A DNA stretch of 64,000 nt, from positions 4,067,477 through 4,131,476 of the forward strand of contig NC_020054.1 in assembly GCF_000331105.1 (NCBI RefSeq), written 5' to 3'. Below the pieces are notes generated by a model, which saw only the letters and a list, made by a program, of their open reading frames with translations, was not told the DNA's origin and ran no database searches. The position numbers and the translations under genes were made by a program. This document shows positions 19,425 to 26,666 of the stretch, in pieces (within the stretch, counting starts at the first letter, position 1; every line of letters starts with the position of its first letter). This DNA comes from Fibrella aestuarina BUZ 2 (lineage in GTDB: Bacteria; Bacteroidota; Bacteroidia; Cytophagales; Spirosomataceae).

Positions 19425-20108
19425 TTACAGGGTGGGGCCACTGATGCCCAGCGGCGCGTCGATGCGGTACGTTTGGTACACGTAGGGTCGCTGCAGCTTG
19501 CGTACCGACTGACGCCCCGTTGCCGTTTCCAGTACCAGATACTCCTGCACGATCTTTTCCAGCCAGCCAATCTCGAAACCTTCGGCCGTGCGGACCACCA
19601 GCAAGGCGCCCAGCGGCGGCAATTCGTCCTCGGTTACCAGCCGGGTAATCAGCAGCGTGTCGGCCAGCAAACGCGGGGGCGGTACCGAGCCCAGCACAAA
19701 GCCCACGTGCTCGTCGTTCAGCAGCGGATGCACGTAGTAGGTAAACCCCTGCCGACCCCGACTGGCGTGAAAAGTGGCCAGGCTGTCGGGCAGCACCAGC
19801 TTCAGGTTACCGCGCTTGGCTTCCGTAGGGTTGGTTTTCGCGCGCTGTACGCTGGTGAAGTGCGGCCCCTGGTTGTGGAGAATGTACGCCCGTGAGGCGC
19901 CCAGGTGCTTCACGTACAGATCCACCGTCAGCCGGCCGATGGGCACCCGGCCGTTTTCCAGCGACGATATGAGCGTTTGTCGGCCCGAGGCGGCGTAACC
20001 GAACAGTTCGCCCAGCTCGTGCTGCTTAAGGTCTTTTTCCCGCCGCAGCTGCCGGAGCCGCATACCGATTTCTTTGAGTTGTTCAGGGGTAAACTTATAC
20101 TCGACCAT
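19425..20108 (-). CDS. XRE-family DNA-binding regulator of the element, 227 aa
   Basis: The ATG at 20108 lies 2 bp after the integrase stop, so the two are probably one transcript. Residues ~8-65 form a helix-turn-helix of the lambda repressor/XRE type (IGMRLRQLRREKDLKQHELGELF, then a recognition-helix region with RQTLISSLENGR). The remaining ~150 residues are beta-rich with no LexA-type Ser-Lys autocleavage signature that I can see. In a prophage-like element such a protein may control excision or the lytic genes; a portal-operon promoter lies directly downstream, about 75 bp past its stop. Whether it represses or activates cannot be read from sequence. Confidence 0.8.
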   Translation of the reverse strand: MVEYKFTPEQLKEIGMRLRQLRREKDLKQHELGELFGYAASGRQTLISSLENGRVPIGRLTVDLYVKHLGASRAYILHNQGPHFTSVQRAKTNPTEAKRGNLKLVLPDSLATFHASRGRQGFTYYVHPLLNDEHVGFVLGSVPPPRLLADTLLITRLVTEDELPPLGALLVVRTAEGFEIGWLEKIVQEYLVLETATGRQSVRKLQRPYVYQTYRIDAPLGISGPTL

Positions 20109-20110
20109 GG

Positions 20111-21484
20111 TCAGGGTTGGGGGGTTAATAGCAGGTGATCAATGGCATCGTCGAGTTCCGAATCCCCAAACGGTGCGAAATAGGTGTTGGTCTGTTCTTC
20201 GGTGGCGTGATCCATCAGGTCGGAAATCAGCGAGCCCGCCACTTTCTTTTTGCGGAGCGTGGTGGCCATCGTGTGCCGAAATACGTAGAATGTGAAGTCT
20301 TCAGGATCGATGCCTACCGCATCGGCGATCGTTTTCAGGTTCACGTTGATGCGGTCGGAGGTGTCTTTGCGCCGGGTTTCGATCTGCTTGGGCGTTTTGT
20401 GGGTGTGCCGGTTGAGGATAAACGAAAACACGTACTGCTCGTCATCCCATTTGCCCACAGGTCGGTAGCGGTCAATGATCGCCCGCGCTGGCGGCAGCAG
20501 CTTAAGCCGGAACTTGCCTTTCGTCTTGCGGCGGGTGTAGTGCACCCGCACGACCCCATCCTGATCGGGGCGGATGTCGCGCCAGCGCAGGTGAATGAGG
20601 TCCACGAAGTTGATGCCCGCCACGTAGTAGGAGAACAGCGCCAGGTCCTTGGCGTACTGAAGCCAGACGACCTGGTGGGCATTCTTCATCTTCCAGTAAT
20701 CGCCGTCGGCCTGTTTAGTGTGGGTGCCCACGGGTACGTACCCAATGAAGGCTTCCAGCTGTTCGACTGATATGGCGCGCGGCTCGGTGTCGGCCGAGAA
20801 TTTGGCGATGGAGAACCGGTGCTTCTCCCCGGCCCGTTCCGTGAAGGGGTACGCCGACGCGTCGTACTGTTTTTCAGCAATGGCCAGGTTAAGCAGTTTT
20901 CGCAGCGAGGAGAAGCGCTGGCGCATGGTGTTTTCACTCAGGCCTTCCTTCCGCATCCAGGTTTCCAGCCGGTTTAAAAACCGCACGTCGACCCAGGACA
21001 GCGGCACGTCGATGTTATCCAGAAACACGGCCAGCCGGTTGCGTAGTTGTTGGTAGACGCCCGCCGTGCCGATGCGCCCCGCCTCGCGGAGTTCAGCGAC
21101 GACCTGATCGATAAACGGCAACAGCATCACCGTTGGCCCCGTGCTGCTGCCCCGCTGCTGATTGGCTTCCGCCAGCACGTCCTCGGCCGTGTGAGGCCCT
21201 TTGAGTTGCAGGGTTTTGGCGGCGGCTTTGTAGCGTTTTTCCCAGTTGTCGATTTCGGTCAGCAGCTCGTCGCGCTCCGCGTCGGGCAGCGTGCGCCGAA
21301 TCGTGGCGCGCTTGTCGTCCCAGTGCTTGGCGGGCAGCGACAGGCCCGTGGCCACGTACTTGGAGCGGCGGTTCTTGGTGACCCGGACCATAAACGGGTG
21401 GCTCCCATCAGCCAGCGTCTTTTGCGTATAGTAGATTACGTTGACCGTGGCAAGCCCTTCTTTATGTGCGGTGGTACGCGACAT
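20111..21484 (-). CDS. Tyrosine recombinase/integrase, 457 aa
   Basis: The ATG at 21484 (MSRTTAHKEG) is preferred to a TTG at 21508. Residues ~12-60 match the N-terminal arm-binding domain common in Bacteroidota integrases, ~115-215 the SAM-like core-binding domain, and ~240-450 the catalytic domain. Catalytic residues visible are Arg403-His404 (VFRHTMAT), His426 (LMDHATEEQ) and the nucleophile Tyr435 (TNTYF). The box I arginine position reads Asn292 (AGINFVDL), as box I is altered in several Bacteroidota recombinases such as IntDOT. Its start lies about 150 bp from a tRNA 3'-end fragment, the typical place for an integrase beside its attachment site. It marks the right end of the element. 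Confidence 0.93.
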   Translation of the reverse strand: MSRTTAHKEGLATVNVIYYTQKTLADGSHPFMVRVTKNRRSKYVATGLSLPAKHWDDKRATIRRTLPDAERDELLTEIDNWEKRYKAAAKTLQLKGPHTAEDVLAEANQQRGSSTGPTVMLLPFIDQVVAELREAGRIGTAGVYQQLRNRLAVFLDNIDVPLSWVDVRFLNRLETWMRKEGLSENTMRQRFSSLRKLLNLAIAEKQYDASAYPFTERAGEKHRFSIAKFSADTEPRAISVEQLEAFIGYVPVGTHTKQADGDYWKMKNAHQVVWLQYAKDLALFSYYVAGINFVDLIHLRWRDIRPDQDGVVRVHYTRRKTKGKFRLKLLPPARAIIDRYRPVGKWDDEQYVFSFILNRHTHKTPKQIETRRKDTSDRINVNLKTIADAVGIDPEDFTFYVFRHTMATTLRKKKVAGSLISDLMDHATEEQTNTYFAPFGDSELDDAIDHLLLTPQP

Positions 21485-21558
21485 GAATAACGACGGTGGT
21501 TTAAACAAGTCGGCCGTTTGATGCCTGACGATGTCGAAGCGTACCGGCCATAAACCTG

Positions 21559-21566
21559 TATATTTG
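21559..21566 (+). promoter_or_regulatory. Predicted -7 promoter box facing hemF
   Basis: TATATTTG is a full TAnnTTTG match on the plus strand, between the integrase start and the tRNA fragment, about 128 bp before the hemF ATG. No convincing -33 box is seen. If active it would transcribe the tRNA fragment and a terminator-like hairpin before hemF. It lies on the element side of the presumed att site. Confidence 0.4.
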
Positions 21567-21635
21567 TGCGAAAATAGAACATTTGACCGGAGTTATCGGC
21601 CAATGACGACTAGAACCCCCGTTACTGCAAGGCAT

Positions 21636-21660
21636 GGTGGTTCGAGTCCACTCGTGGTCA
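21636..21660 (+). other. tRNA 3'-end fragment, presumed attachment site at the element's right boundary
   Basis: Bases 21636-21640 (GGTGG), 21641-21647 (TTCGAGT) and 21648-21652 (CCACT) make a proper T stem and T loop. Bases 21653-21659 (CGTGGTC) would be the 3' acceptor strand and 21660 the discriminator A. No matching 5' acceptor strand, D arm or anticodon arm is found upstream, so only the 3' part of a tRNA is present. It sits between the integrase and hemF. That is the pattern left when an element integrates into a tRNA 3' end: the fragment stays on one side and the intact tRNA on the other, here expected beyond the left edge. The tRNA identity cannot be told. Confidence 0.65.
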
Positions 21661-21662
21661 CA

Positions 21663-21690
21663 AAAGGCTCCCAGTTCGGGGGCCTTTTCT
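21663..21690 (+). terminator. Hairpin terminator after the tRNA fragment
   Basis: An AAAGGC...GCCTTT stem extended by a C-rich/G-rich pairing, with a short AGTT loop and a T-rich 3' side, follows the tRNA fragment directly and ends a few bases before the hemF ATG. It would have terminated the original tRNA gene. Confidence 0.6.
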
Positions 21691-21693
21691 GTT

Positions 21694-22611
21694 ATGGAGC
21701 AACCAACACGCGACCAGATTACAACGTACCTGCAGGGGTTACAGGATCGAATTTGCCAGGCGCTGGAAGCCGCCGACGGTACCGGGCGCTTTCGGGAAGA
21801 CCAATGGCAACGGCCCGGTGGTGGCGGTGGCCGGTCGCGCACGCTGTCGGAGGGCACGGTCATCGAAAAGGGCGGCGTAGGCTTTTCGGCCGTTCACGGC
21901 GAGGCCTCAGCAGCCACGTTGCGCCAGTTGAACCTGACCGATCAGCCCACCGACGCCCCACCCACTTTTTATGCAACGGGCGTATCGATTGTGCTGCATC
22001 CCCGCAACCCGCGCGTGCCGATCATCCACATGAACATCCGGTATTTCGAGATGAGCACGGGGCAGTACTGGTTTGGGGGCGGTATTGACCTGACGCCGCA
22101 CTACGTAGTGCCCGACGATGCACGCTGGTTTCATGAGCAACTCAAAACCGTTTGCGACCACCATAATCCGGCCTACTACCCCAAATTCAAAACCTGGGCC
22201 GACGATTATTTTTTTATCCCCCACCGGCAGGAAACGCGGGGCATCGGCGGCATCTTCTTCGATTACCTGACCGAAACGGATACGACGAATAAAGCGGAGC
22301 TAATGGCGTTCTGGCAGGGCGTAGGCGAGGCCTTTGCGCCCATTTACACCCACTTCATGCAGCAGAACCGCGATCTGCCCTACACCGAGCGTGAGCAACG
22401 CTGGCAGGGATTGCGCCGGGGCCGGTACGTGGAATTCAACCTGGTTTGGGACCGGGGCACCAAATTTGGCCTCGAAACCAACGGCCGTACCGAGTCGATC
22501 CTGATGAGCATGCCGCCGATGGCCAACTGGATCTACGACTACCAGCCCGAACCCGATTCGCCCGAAGCCGACACCCTCGCCTGGCTGCGGAAGGGCGTCG
22601 ACTGGGTGTGA
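21694..22611 (+). CDS. hemF: Oxygen-dependent coproporphyrinogen III oxidase
   Basis: The ATG at 21694 (MEQPTRDQIT) gives 305 aa, the usual length; an earlier in-frame ATG would read through the tRNA fragment. The enzyme converts coproporphyrinogen III to protoporphyrinogen IX with O2 in haem synthesis, in the cytoplasm. Family text is clear: GGGGGRSR near residue 35, GVGFSAVHG, the HMNIRYFE signature, YWFGGGIDLTPHY, and the C-terminal VWDRGTKFGL. It stands directly next to the integrated element; its own promoter is uncertain, with one -7 box on the element side. It ends 1 bp from the convergent M1 peptidase gene. Not seen beside other hem genes. Confidence 0.95.
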   Translation: MEQPTRDQITTYLQGLQDRICQALEAADGTGRFREDQWQRPGGGGGRSRTLSEGTVIEKGGVGFSAVHGEASAATLRQLNLTDQPTDAPPTFYATGVSIVLHPRNPRVPIIHMNIRYFEMSTGQYWFGGGIDLTPHYVVPDDARWFHEQLKTVCDHHNPAYYPKFKTWADDYFFIPHRQETRGIGGIFFDYLTETDTTNKAELMAFWQGVGEAFAPIYTHFMQQNRDLPYTEREQRWQGLRRGRYVEFNLVWDRGTKFGLETNGRTESILMSMPPMANWIYDYQPEPDSPEADTLAWLRKGVDWV

Positions 22612-22612
22612 T

Positions 22613-24286
22613 TTACAGGCCGCGCACGATTACGTAATAATCGGCGTCGACGGTGACGGCTTTGACGTCGGGTTGTTTGAGTGTCTGCCAGGTCGTGGTG
22701 GGCGTCAGTAGCCGGCGGGGGCCGGTTTCATTCAGGCAAAGGCGCACGGGCATGGTGAAGCCCGCAGGGCAATTCGCCCAGCGGTAGGCCACCCCGTCCT
22801 TGCTAAGCTTGTATTCGAGCACGGGAATGCGGGTATCGAGCAGGTACTGGTTGAACAGCGGTTGCAGCGGCAGGCCCGTTTGCTTGATCAGGTACGTCTC
22901 GATCTGCTGCGTCGTAACGGTCTGATGGTAAAACGTCTTGTTGAGCCCGCGCAAAATCTGCCGCCATTTTTCGTCGTTGGCCACCCACTGCCGGATCATG
23001 TGGAGCATGTTGGAGCCTTTGTAATACATGTCGCCGGAGCCTTCGTGGTTGACGTTATAGGTGCCAATGATGGGCCGGTCGTTCATGATGCGGGCCCGCG
23101 TGCCGATTACGTACTGCGCCCCGGCGTTTTTGCCGTAGAGCGATTCCACAAACAGGCATTCCGAATAGGCCGTGAAGCTCTCGTGAATCCACATGTCGGC
23201 GATGTCTTTGTAGGTAATGTTGTTGGCAAACCACTCGTGCCCCGACTCGTGGATGATGATAAAGTCGAATTTCAGCCCCCAGCCCGTACCCGACAGGTCA
23301 TTGCCGAGGTAGCCGTTCCGAAACCGGTTGCCGTAGGTCACCGAGCTCTGGTGTTCCATGCCTAGGTAGGGCGTCTGCACCAGTTTGTAGCCGTCTTCGT
23401 AGAACGGATACGGACCAAACCAATGCTCAAACACATGCAACATGGTTTTGGCCTGCCGAAACTGCTGCCGCGCCGCCTGCTCGAAAGCGGGCAACACATA
23501 GAACGACAGCGGCAATACGCCCTTTTCACCCCGCAGCGTGTCGGTCCAGCTTACGTACCGGGCGATGTTCAGGTTGACGCCGTAGTTGTTGATGGGATTG
23601 ACCACCGCCCACTCAAACGTACGGGTGCTGTCGGCGTTATCGATCACGCGGCGGAGTTTACCGTTCGACACGTCCATGTAGGGCCGGGGCACAGTCGCGC
23701 TGATGAGCATGGAATCGGGCTCGTCGGCCATGTGGTCTTTGCAGGGCCACCAGGCCGAGGCCCCCAGCCCCTGGCACGAGGTGGCAATGAACCAGTCTTT
23801 GTTGGCGTCGCGCGCCCAGGTGAAGCCACCGTCCCAGGGCGGGCGTTTAGCCACGATCGGCTTACCATCGTATTCCACGGTCACGGTTTCGGTCTGCCCG
23901 GGCTGCTGTTTTTTCAGCAGCGTCACAAAGTGCGCGTTGCCCTCCGACCGCACCGCGAGTTCCTGCCCGTCCTGCGTGGCCCGAACCAGCCGCATCGGCC
24001 GCTGAAGGTCGATCTGAAGCACCTGCGCGGCCTTCAGCACCTTGTACTGGATGTCGTTGCGCCCGCTGATGGTGCTGTCGGTGGTGTTGACACGTACCTG
24101 AAGGTGATAATGGCGCAGATCCCACCAGGTACGTTCGGGTGTGAGCGTACCGCGCAGCGTATCGGCGCGGGTAAAGCCACCCGCCCCCGGCAGCAGATCG
24201 CCCGATTGGGCCTGTGCCGACAGGGCAAGCAACGTACCCGCCAGGCAGGCCAAACTGGTTTTGAAACGAGAAGAAAGCGTTGTCAT
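22613..24286 (-). CDS. M1-family zinc metallopeptidase, exported, 557 aa
   Basis: The ATG at 24286 (MTTLSSRFKT) starts a signal peptide ending near SAQAQS; a TTG 24 bp upstream is less likely. An N-terminal beta domain of ~190 residues precedes the catalytic domain. GMEHQSS, near residue 315, corresponds to the GAMEN substrate-binding motif. Near residue 345 HESGHEWF gives the HExxH zinc motif, and the third ligand Glu is in WIHESFTAYSE. The short C-terminal part lacks the long helical domain of full M1 aminopeptidases, as is common in Bacteroidota. It should cleave N-terminal residues of peptides in the periplasm or outside. Convergent with hemF and followed upstream by menC on the same strand. 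Confidence 0.9.
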   Translation of the reverse strand: MTTLSSRFKTSLACLAGTLLALSAQAQSGDLLPGAGGFTRADTLRGTLTPERTWWDLRHYHLQVRVNTTDSTISGRNDIQYKVLKAAQVLQIDLQRPMRLVRATQDGQELAVRSEGNAHFVTLLKKQQPGQTETVTVEYDGKPIVAKRPPWDGGFTWARDANKDWFIATSCQGLGASAWWPCKDHMADEPDSMLISATVPRPYMDVSNGKLRRVIDNADSTRTFEWAVVNPINNYGVNLNIARYVSWTDTLRGEKGVLPLSFYVLPAFEQAARQQFRQAKTMLHVFEHWFGPYPFYEDGYKLVQTPYLGMEHQSSVTYGNRFRNGYLGNDLSGTGWGLKFDFIIIHESGHEWFANNITYKDIADMWIHESFTAYSECLFVESLYGKNAGAQYVIGTRARIMNDRPIIGTYNVNHEGSGDMYYKGSNMLHMIRQWVANDEKWRQILRGLNKTFYHQTVTTQQIETYLIKQTGLPLQPLFNQYLLDTRIPVLEYKLSKDGVAYRWANCPAGFTMPVRLCLNETGPRRLLTPTTTWQTLKQPDVKAVTVDADYYVIVRGL

Positions 24287-24322
24287 AGGCGTTAAACAAG
24301 AAAGCCGCAACCCGGTGCGGCT

Positions 24323-25411
24323 TTACAGACTGATTCCATTCAGGTGCCAGGAAACAGCGGGATCATACCGGAGCGTGCCGTGATCGATCCGTAGCGGGCT
24401 GTCGATGTTGTTATGATAAAGCTGCCCCGTACCCAGGCCCTGCGGCATGAGGTTCTTGAACTGGGCCGCATACTGGGCAATGGCGTTGAGGCCGATGTTC
24501 GATTCCAGCGCCGAGGTGATCCACCAGCCGATGCTGAGGCGATTGGCCAGTTCGATCCATTCGTCGCAGTGCCGCAGGCCGCCCAGCAACGTCGGTTTCA
24601 GAATGACGTATTGCGGCTGAATTTTCTTCAGCAGCCGAAATTTGTCGACGTATTCCATGTGGCCGATCAACTCTTCGTCGAGGGCGATGGGCACGGGCGT
24701 GTGGCGGCATAGCTCGGCCATCAGCTCGTGCTGACCGGGTTTGATGGGTTGTTCGATCGAATGCAGTCCGTATTGGGCCAGCCGTTCCAGCTTGGTCATC
24801 GCCTCGTCGGGCCGGAACGCGCCGTTGGCATCCACCCGCAGCGTAATCTGCTCGGGACTGTAGCGTTCGCGGATATAACCGAGCAGCGCACATTCCTGAT
24901 CGAAGTCGATCGCCCCGATTTTGAGCTTGATGGTGGTATAGCCCGCTGCCAGCTTCTGGTCGATCTGCGCGCGCATGGCCTCGTGGGAGCCCATCCAGAC
25001 CAGTCCGTTGATCGGAATGGCCCGCCGACCGTGTACGAATTCGTTCTCGCGGATGAACCGTTTCCCCCCCGACAAAAAGTCGTGCATGGCCGTTTCAAAC
25101 CCAAACAGAATACTCGGATACTGCTGGCTGATGAGCTGATTCAGCACGATGGGTACGTTCCAGTCAAACAACTGAAGATCAAGCTGATTGAAGTAGGAAC
25201 AGTAGTCGGCCAGGCGGGCCTCAAAGTCGGGCTGATCGTCGAGACTAAGGCCTTTCAGGGGACCGCACTCGCCATAGCCAACCACGTCGGGTTGGTCGGT
25301 ATCGACCAGTCGAAGGAAGTAGGAGTCTTTCTGGGTAAGCGTCCCCCGCGAGGTGCCGGCCTCGAACGTGAAGTGCAGGGTATATTTCAGGTAGCTGACC
25401 TGGAGACTCAT
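24323..25411 (-). CDS. menC: o-Succinylbenzoate synthase (menaquinone synthesis)
   Basis: 362 aa of the enolase superfamily. The enzyme dehydrates SHCHC to o-succinylbenzoate. The N-terminal capping domain ends near residue 120; the barrel carries KLKIGA (the KxK catalytic pair), RVDANGAF (metal Asp), SIEQPI (Glu), IALDEELIG (Asp/Glu) and the LKPTLLGG lysine. The string WWITSALESNIGLNAIAQ is the form usual in Bacteroidota MenC rather than in dipeptide epimerases. No other men gene is in the window. It is divergent from lpxK, with about 100 bp between the starts. Confidence 0.88.
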   Translation of the reverse strand: MSLQVSYLKYTLHFTFEAGTSRGTLTQKDSYFLRLVDTDQPDVVGYGECGPLKGLSLDDQPDFEARLADYCSYFNQLDLQLFDWNVPIVLNQLISQQYPSILFGFETAMHDFLSGGKRFIRENEFVHGRRAIPINGLVWMGSHEAMRAQIDQKLAAGYTTIKLKIGAIDFDQECALLGYIRERYSPEQITLRVDANGAFRPDEAMTKLERLAQYGLHSIEQPIKPGQHELMAELCRHTPVPIALDEELIGHMEYVDKFRLLKKIQPQYVILKPTLLGGLRHCDEWIELANRLSIGWWITSALESNIGLNAIAQYAAQFKNLMPQGLGTGQLYHNNIDSPLRIDHGTLRYDPAVSWHLNGISL

Positions 25412-25454
25412 TGGGACGAGGGTGGGCGTAGAAATAAGGGACGGTTAAAACTAC

Positions 25455-25462
25455 TACTTTTG
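25455..25462 (+). promoter_or_regulatory. Predicted -7 promoter box of lpxK
   Basis: TACTTTTG matches TAnnTTTG and lies 53 bp before the lpxK TTG start, in the menC-lpxK divergent gap. No clear -33 TTTG is seen. Confidence 0.45.
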
Positions 25463-25515
25463 GCCCATCAGCAAAAACATGTTACGAAATTATTACCTAA
25501 AGCGTTACATCCTGA

Positions 25516-26559
25516 TTGGTATTAAAACCCCTTTCCTCGCTCTACGGAGGCCTTCTTGACCTTCGCAATTCGCTCTACGACGCGGGTTGGCTGGCTAGTT
25601 TCACACCCTCACAATGCTGCCTTTCCGTTGGGAACCTGACGGTCGGCGGAACGGGCAAAACGCCGGCCGTCACGTACCTGCTACGGTACCTCTTAAACGT
25701 CGATCCGGCCCTGACGGGTGAGTTAGCTACGCTCAGTCGAGGCTACGGTCGAAAAACGCGCGGTTTTCGGCTCGCCACCCCCACCGATACCGCCGAGACG
25801 CTGGGCGACGAACCCCTGCAACTGTACCAGACATTTGGCGATCAAGTTACAGTCGTCGTGGATGAGCGCCGATCCAACGCGTTGCAACACCTCGCCGCCG
25901 AGCAGCCCGCCATCGGCACGGTGGTGCTCGACGACGCCTTTCAGCACCGGGCGGTGCGCCCCCACCTGAATCTGCTGCTGATGGATTACAACCGCCCTTT
26001 TTATCGGGACGAGCCGTTCCCGGGTGGGCGGCTGCGCGAACGGCGACACGGTGCGCGCCGCGCCGACGCCGTGATCGTGACCAAATGCCCCCACGACCCC
26101 ACGCCCACCGAACGGGCCGACATGACGGCCCAGATCCGGCGCTATGCCCGGCCGGCCGTGCCCGTCTGGTTTGCGGGCCTGCGCTACGACACACCCCGCC
26201 GGTTTGGCACGCAGGCGCCGCACGAACCTAACGCGCCGGTGTTGCTGGTGTCGGGCCTGGCCGATGCCCGCCCACTCGAGCAGTATGTGCGCGACACCTG
26301 GGGGCTGGTGCTGCACGTTGCCTACGGCGATCACCACCCCTACACCCGCGCCGACGTCGACCAACTGCTGGGTACGTTGCCGACGGGCCATACCCTGCTG
26401 ACCACCGAAAAAGACCGGGTGAAACTGGCGGCGCTCCTGACACCCGACGAGCTAGCCGCCCGACCACTAGCCTACCTGCCCGTTGCGATGCAGTTCTGGC
26501 AGGAAGCCGACGCCACGGCTCTGGCCAGCTTAGTACTGGGTACGCTTAAAAATCGTTAA
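25516..26559 (+). CDS. lpxK: Tetraacyldisaccharide 4'-kinase (lipid A synthesis)
   Basis: 347 aa. It phosphorylates the 4' position of the lipid A disaccharide at the inner membrane. LSSLYGGLLDLRNSLYDAGW is the usual membrane-facing N-terminal helix, and SVGNLTVGGTGKTP the Walker A loop near residue 40. LSRGYGRKTRGF, a family signature, follows. Later VVLDDAFQHRAV (the DDGFQH element with Ala for Gly) and TTEKDRVKL are visible. The only possible start at the expected length is TTG at 25516, since a stop codon lies just before it. Monocistronic, with a putative -7 box upstream. Confidence 0.93.
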   Translation: MVLKPLSSLYGGLLDLRNSLYDAGWLASFTPSQCCLSVGNLTVGGTGKTPAVTYLLRYLLNVDPALTGELATLSRGYGRKTRGFRLATPTDTAETLGDEPLQLYQTFGDQVTVVVDERRSNALQHLAAEQPAIGTVVLDDAFQHRAVRPHLNLLLMDYNRPFYRDEPFPGGRLRERRHGARRADAVIVTKCPHDPTPTERADMTAQIRRYARPAVPVWFAGLRYDTPRRFGTQAPHEPNAPVLLVSGLADARPLEQYVRDTWGLVLHVAYGDHHPYTRADVDQLLGTLPTGHTLLTTEKDRVKLAALLTPDELAARPLAYLPVAMQFWQEADATALASLVLGTLKNR

Positions 26560-26596
26560 CTAGTCACCACACTACCGCCGCTGTAGTCGTTTGGTT

Positions 26597-26604
26597 TACC
26601 TTTG
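26597..26604 (+). promoter_or_regulatory. Predicted -7 promoter box of the porin-like gene
   Basis: TACCTTTG, a full TAnnTTTG match, 63 bp upstream of the ATG at 26667. Confidence 0.5.
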
Positions 26605-26666
26605 CAGGCTCAGCGTCGTAAGCTCAGCTTGCTCGTTGAGCTTGCCGACTCCAGGTGTCCCTTTTC

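Noticed and set aside
20739..20750. GGTACGTACC counted as one of the octamers
   Set aside because: The last base differs (GGTACGTA), so it was left out of the count though it resembles the motif.
21601..21660. A complete tRNA gene before hemF
   Set aside because: Only T arm and 3' acceptor strand fit; positions expected for the anticodon loop lack the conserved T33 and no 5' acceptor partner exists.
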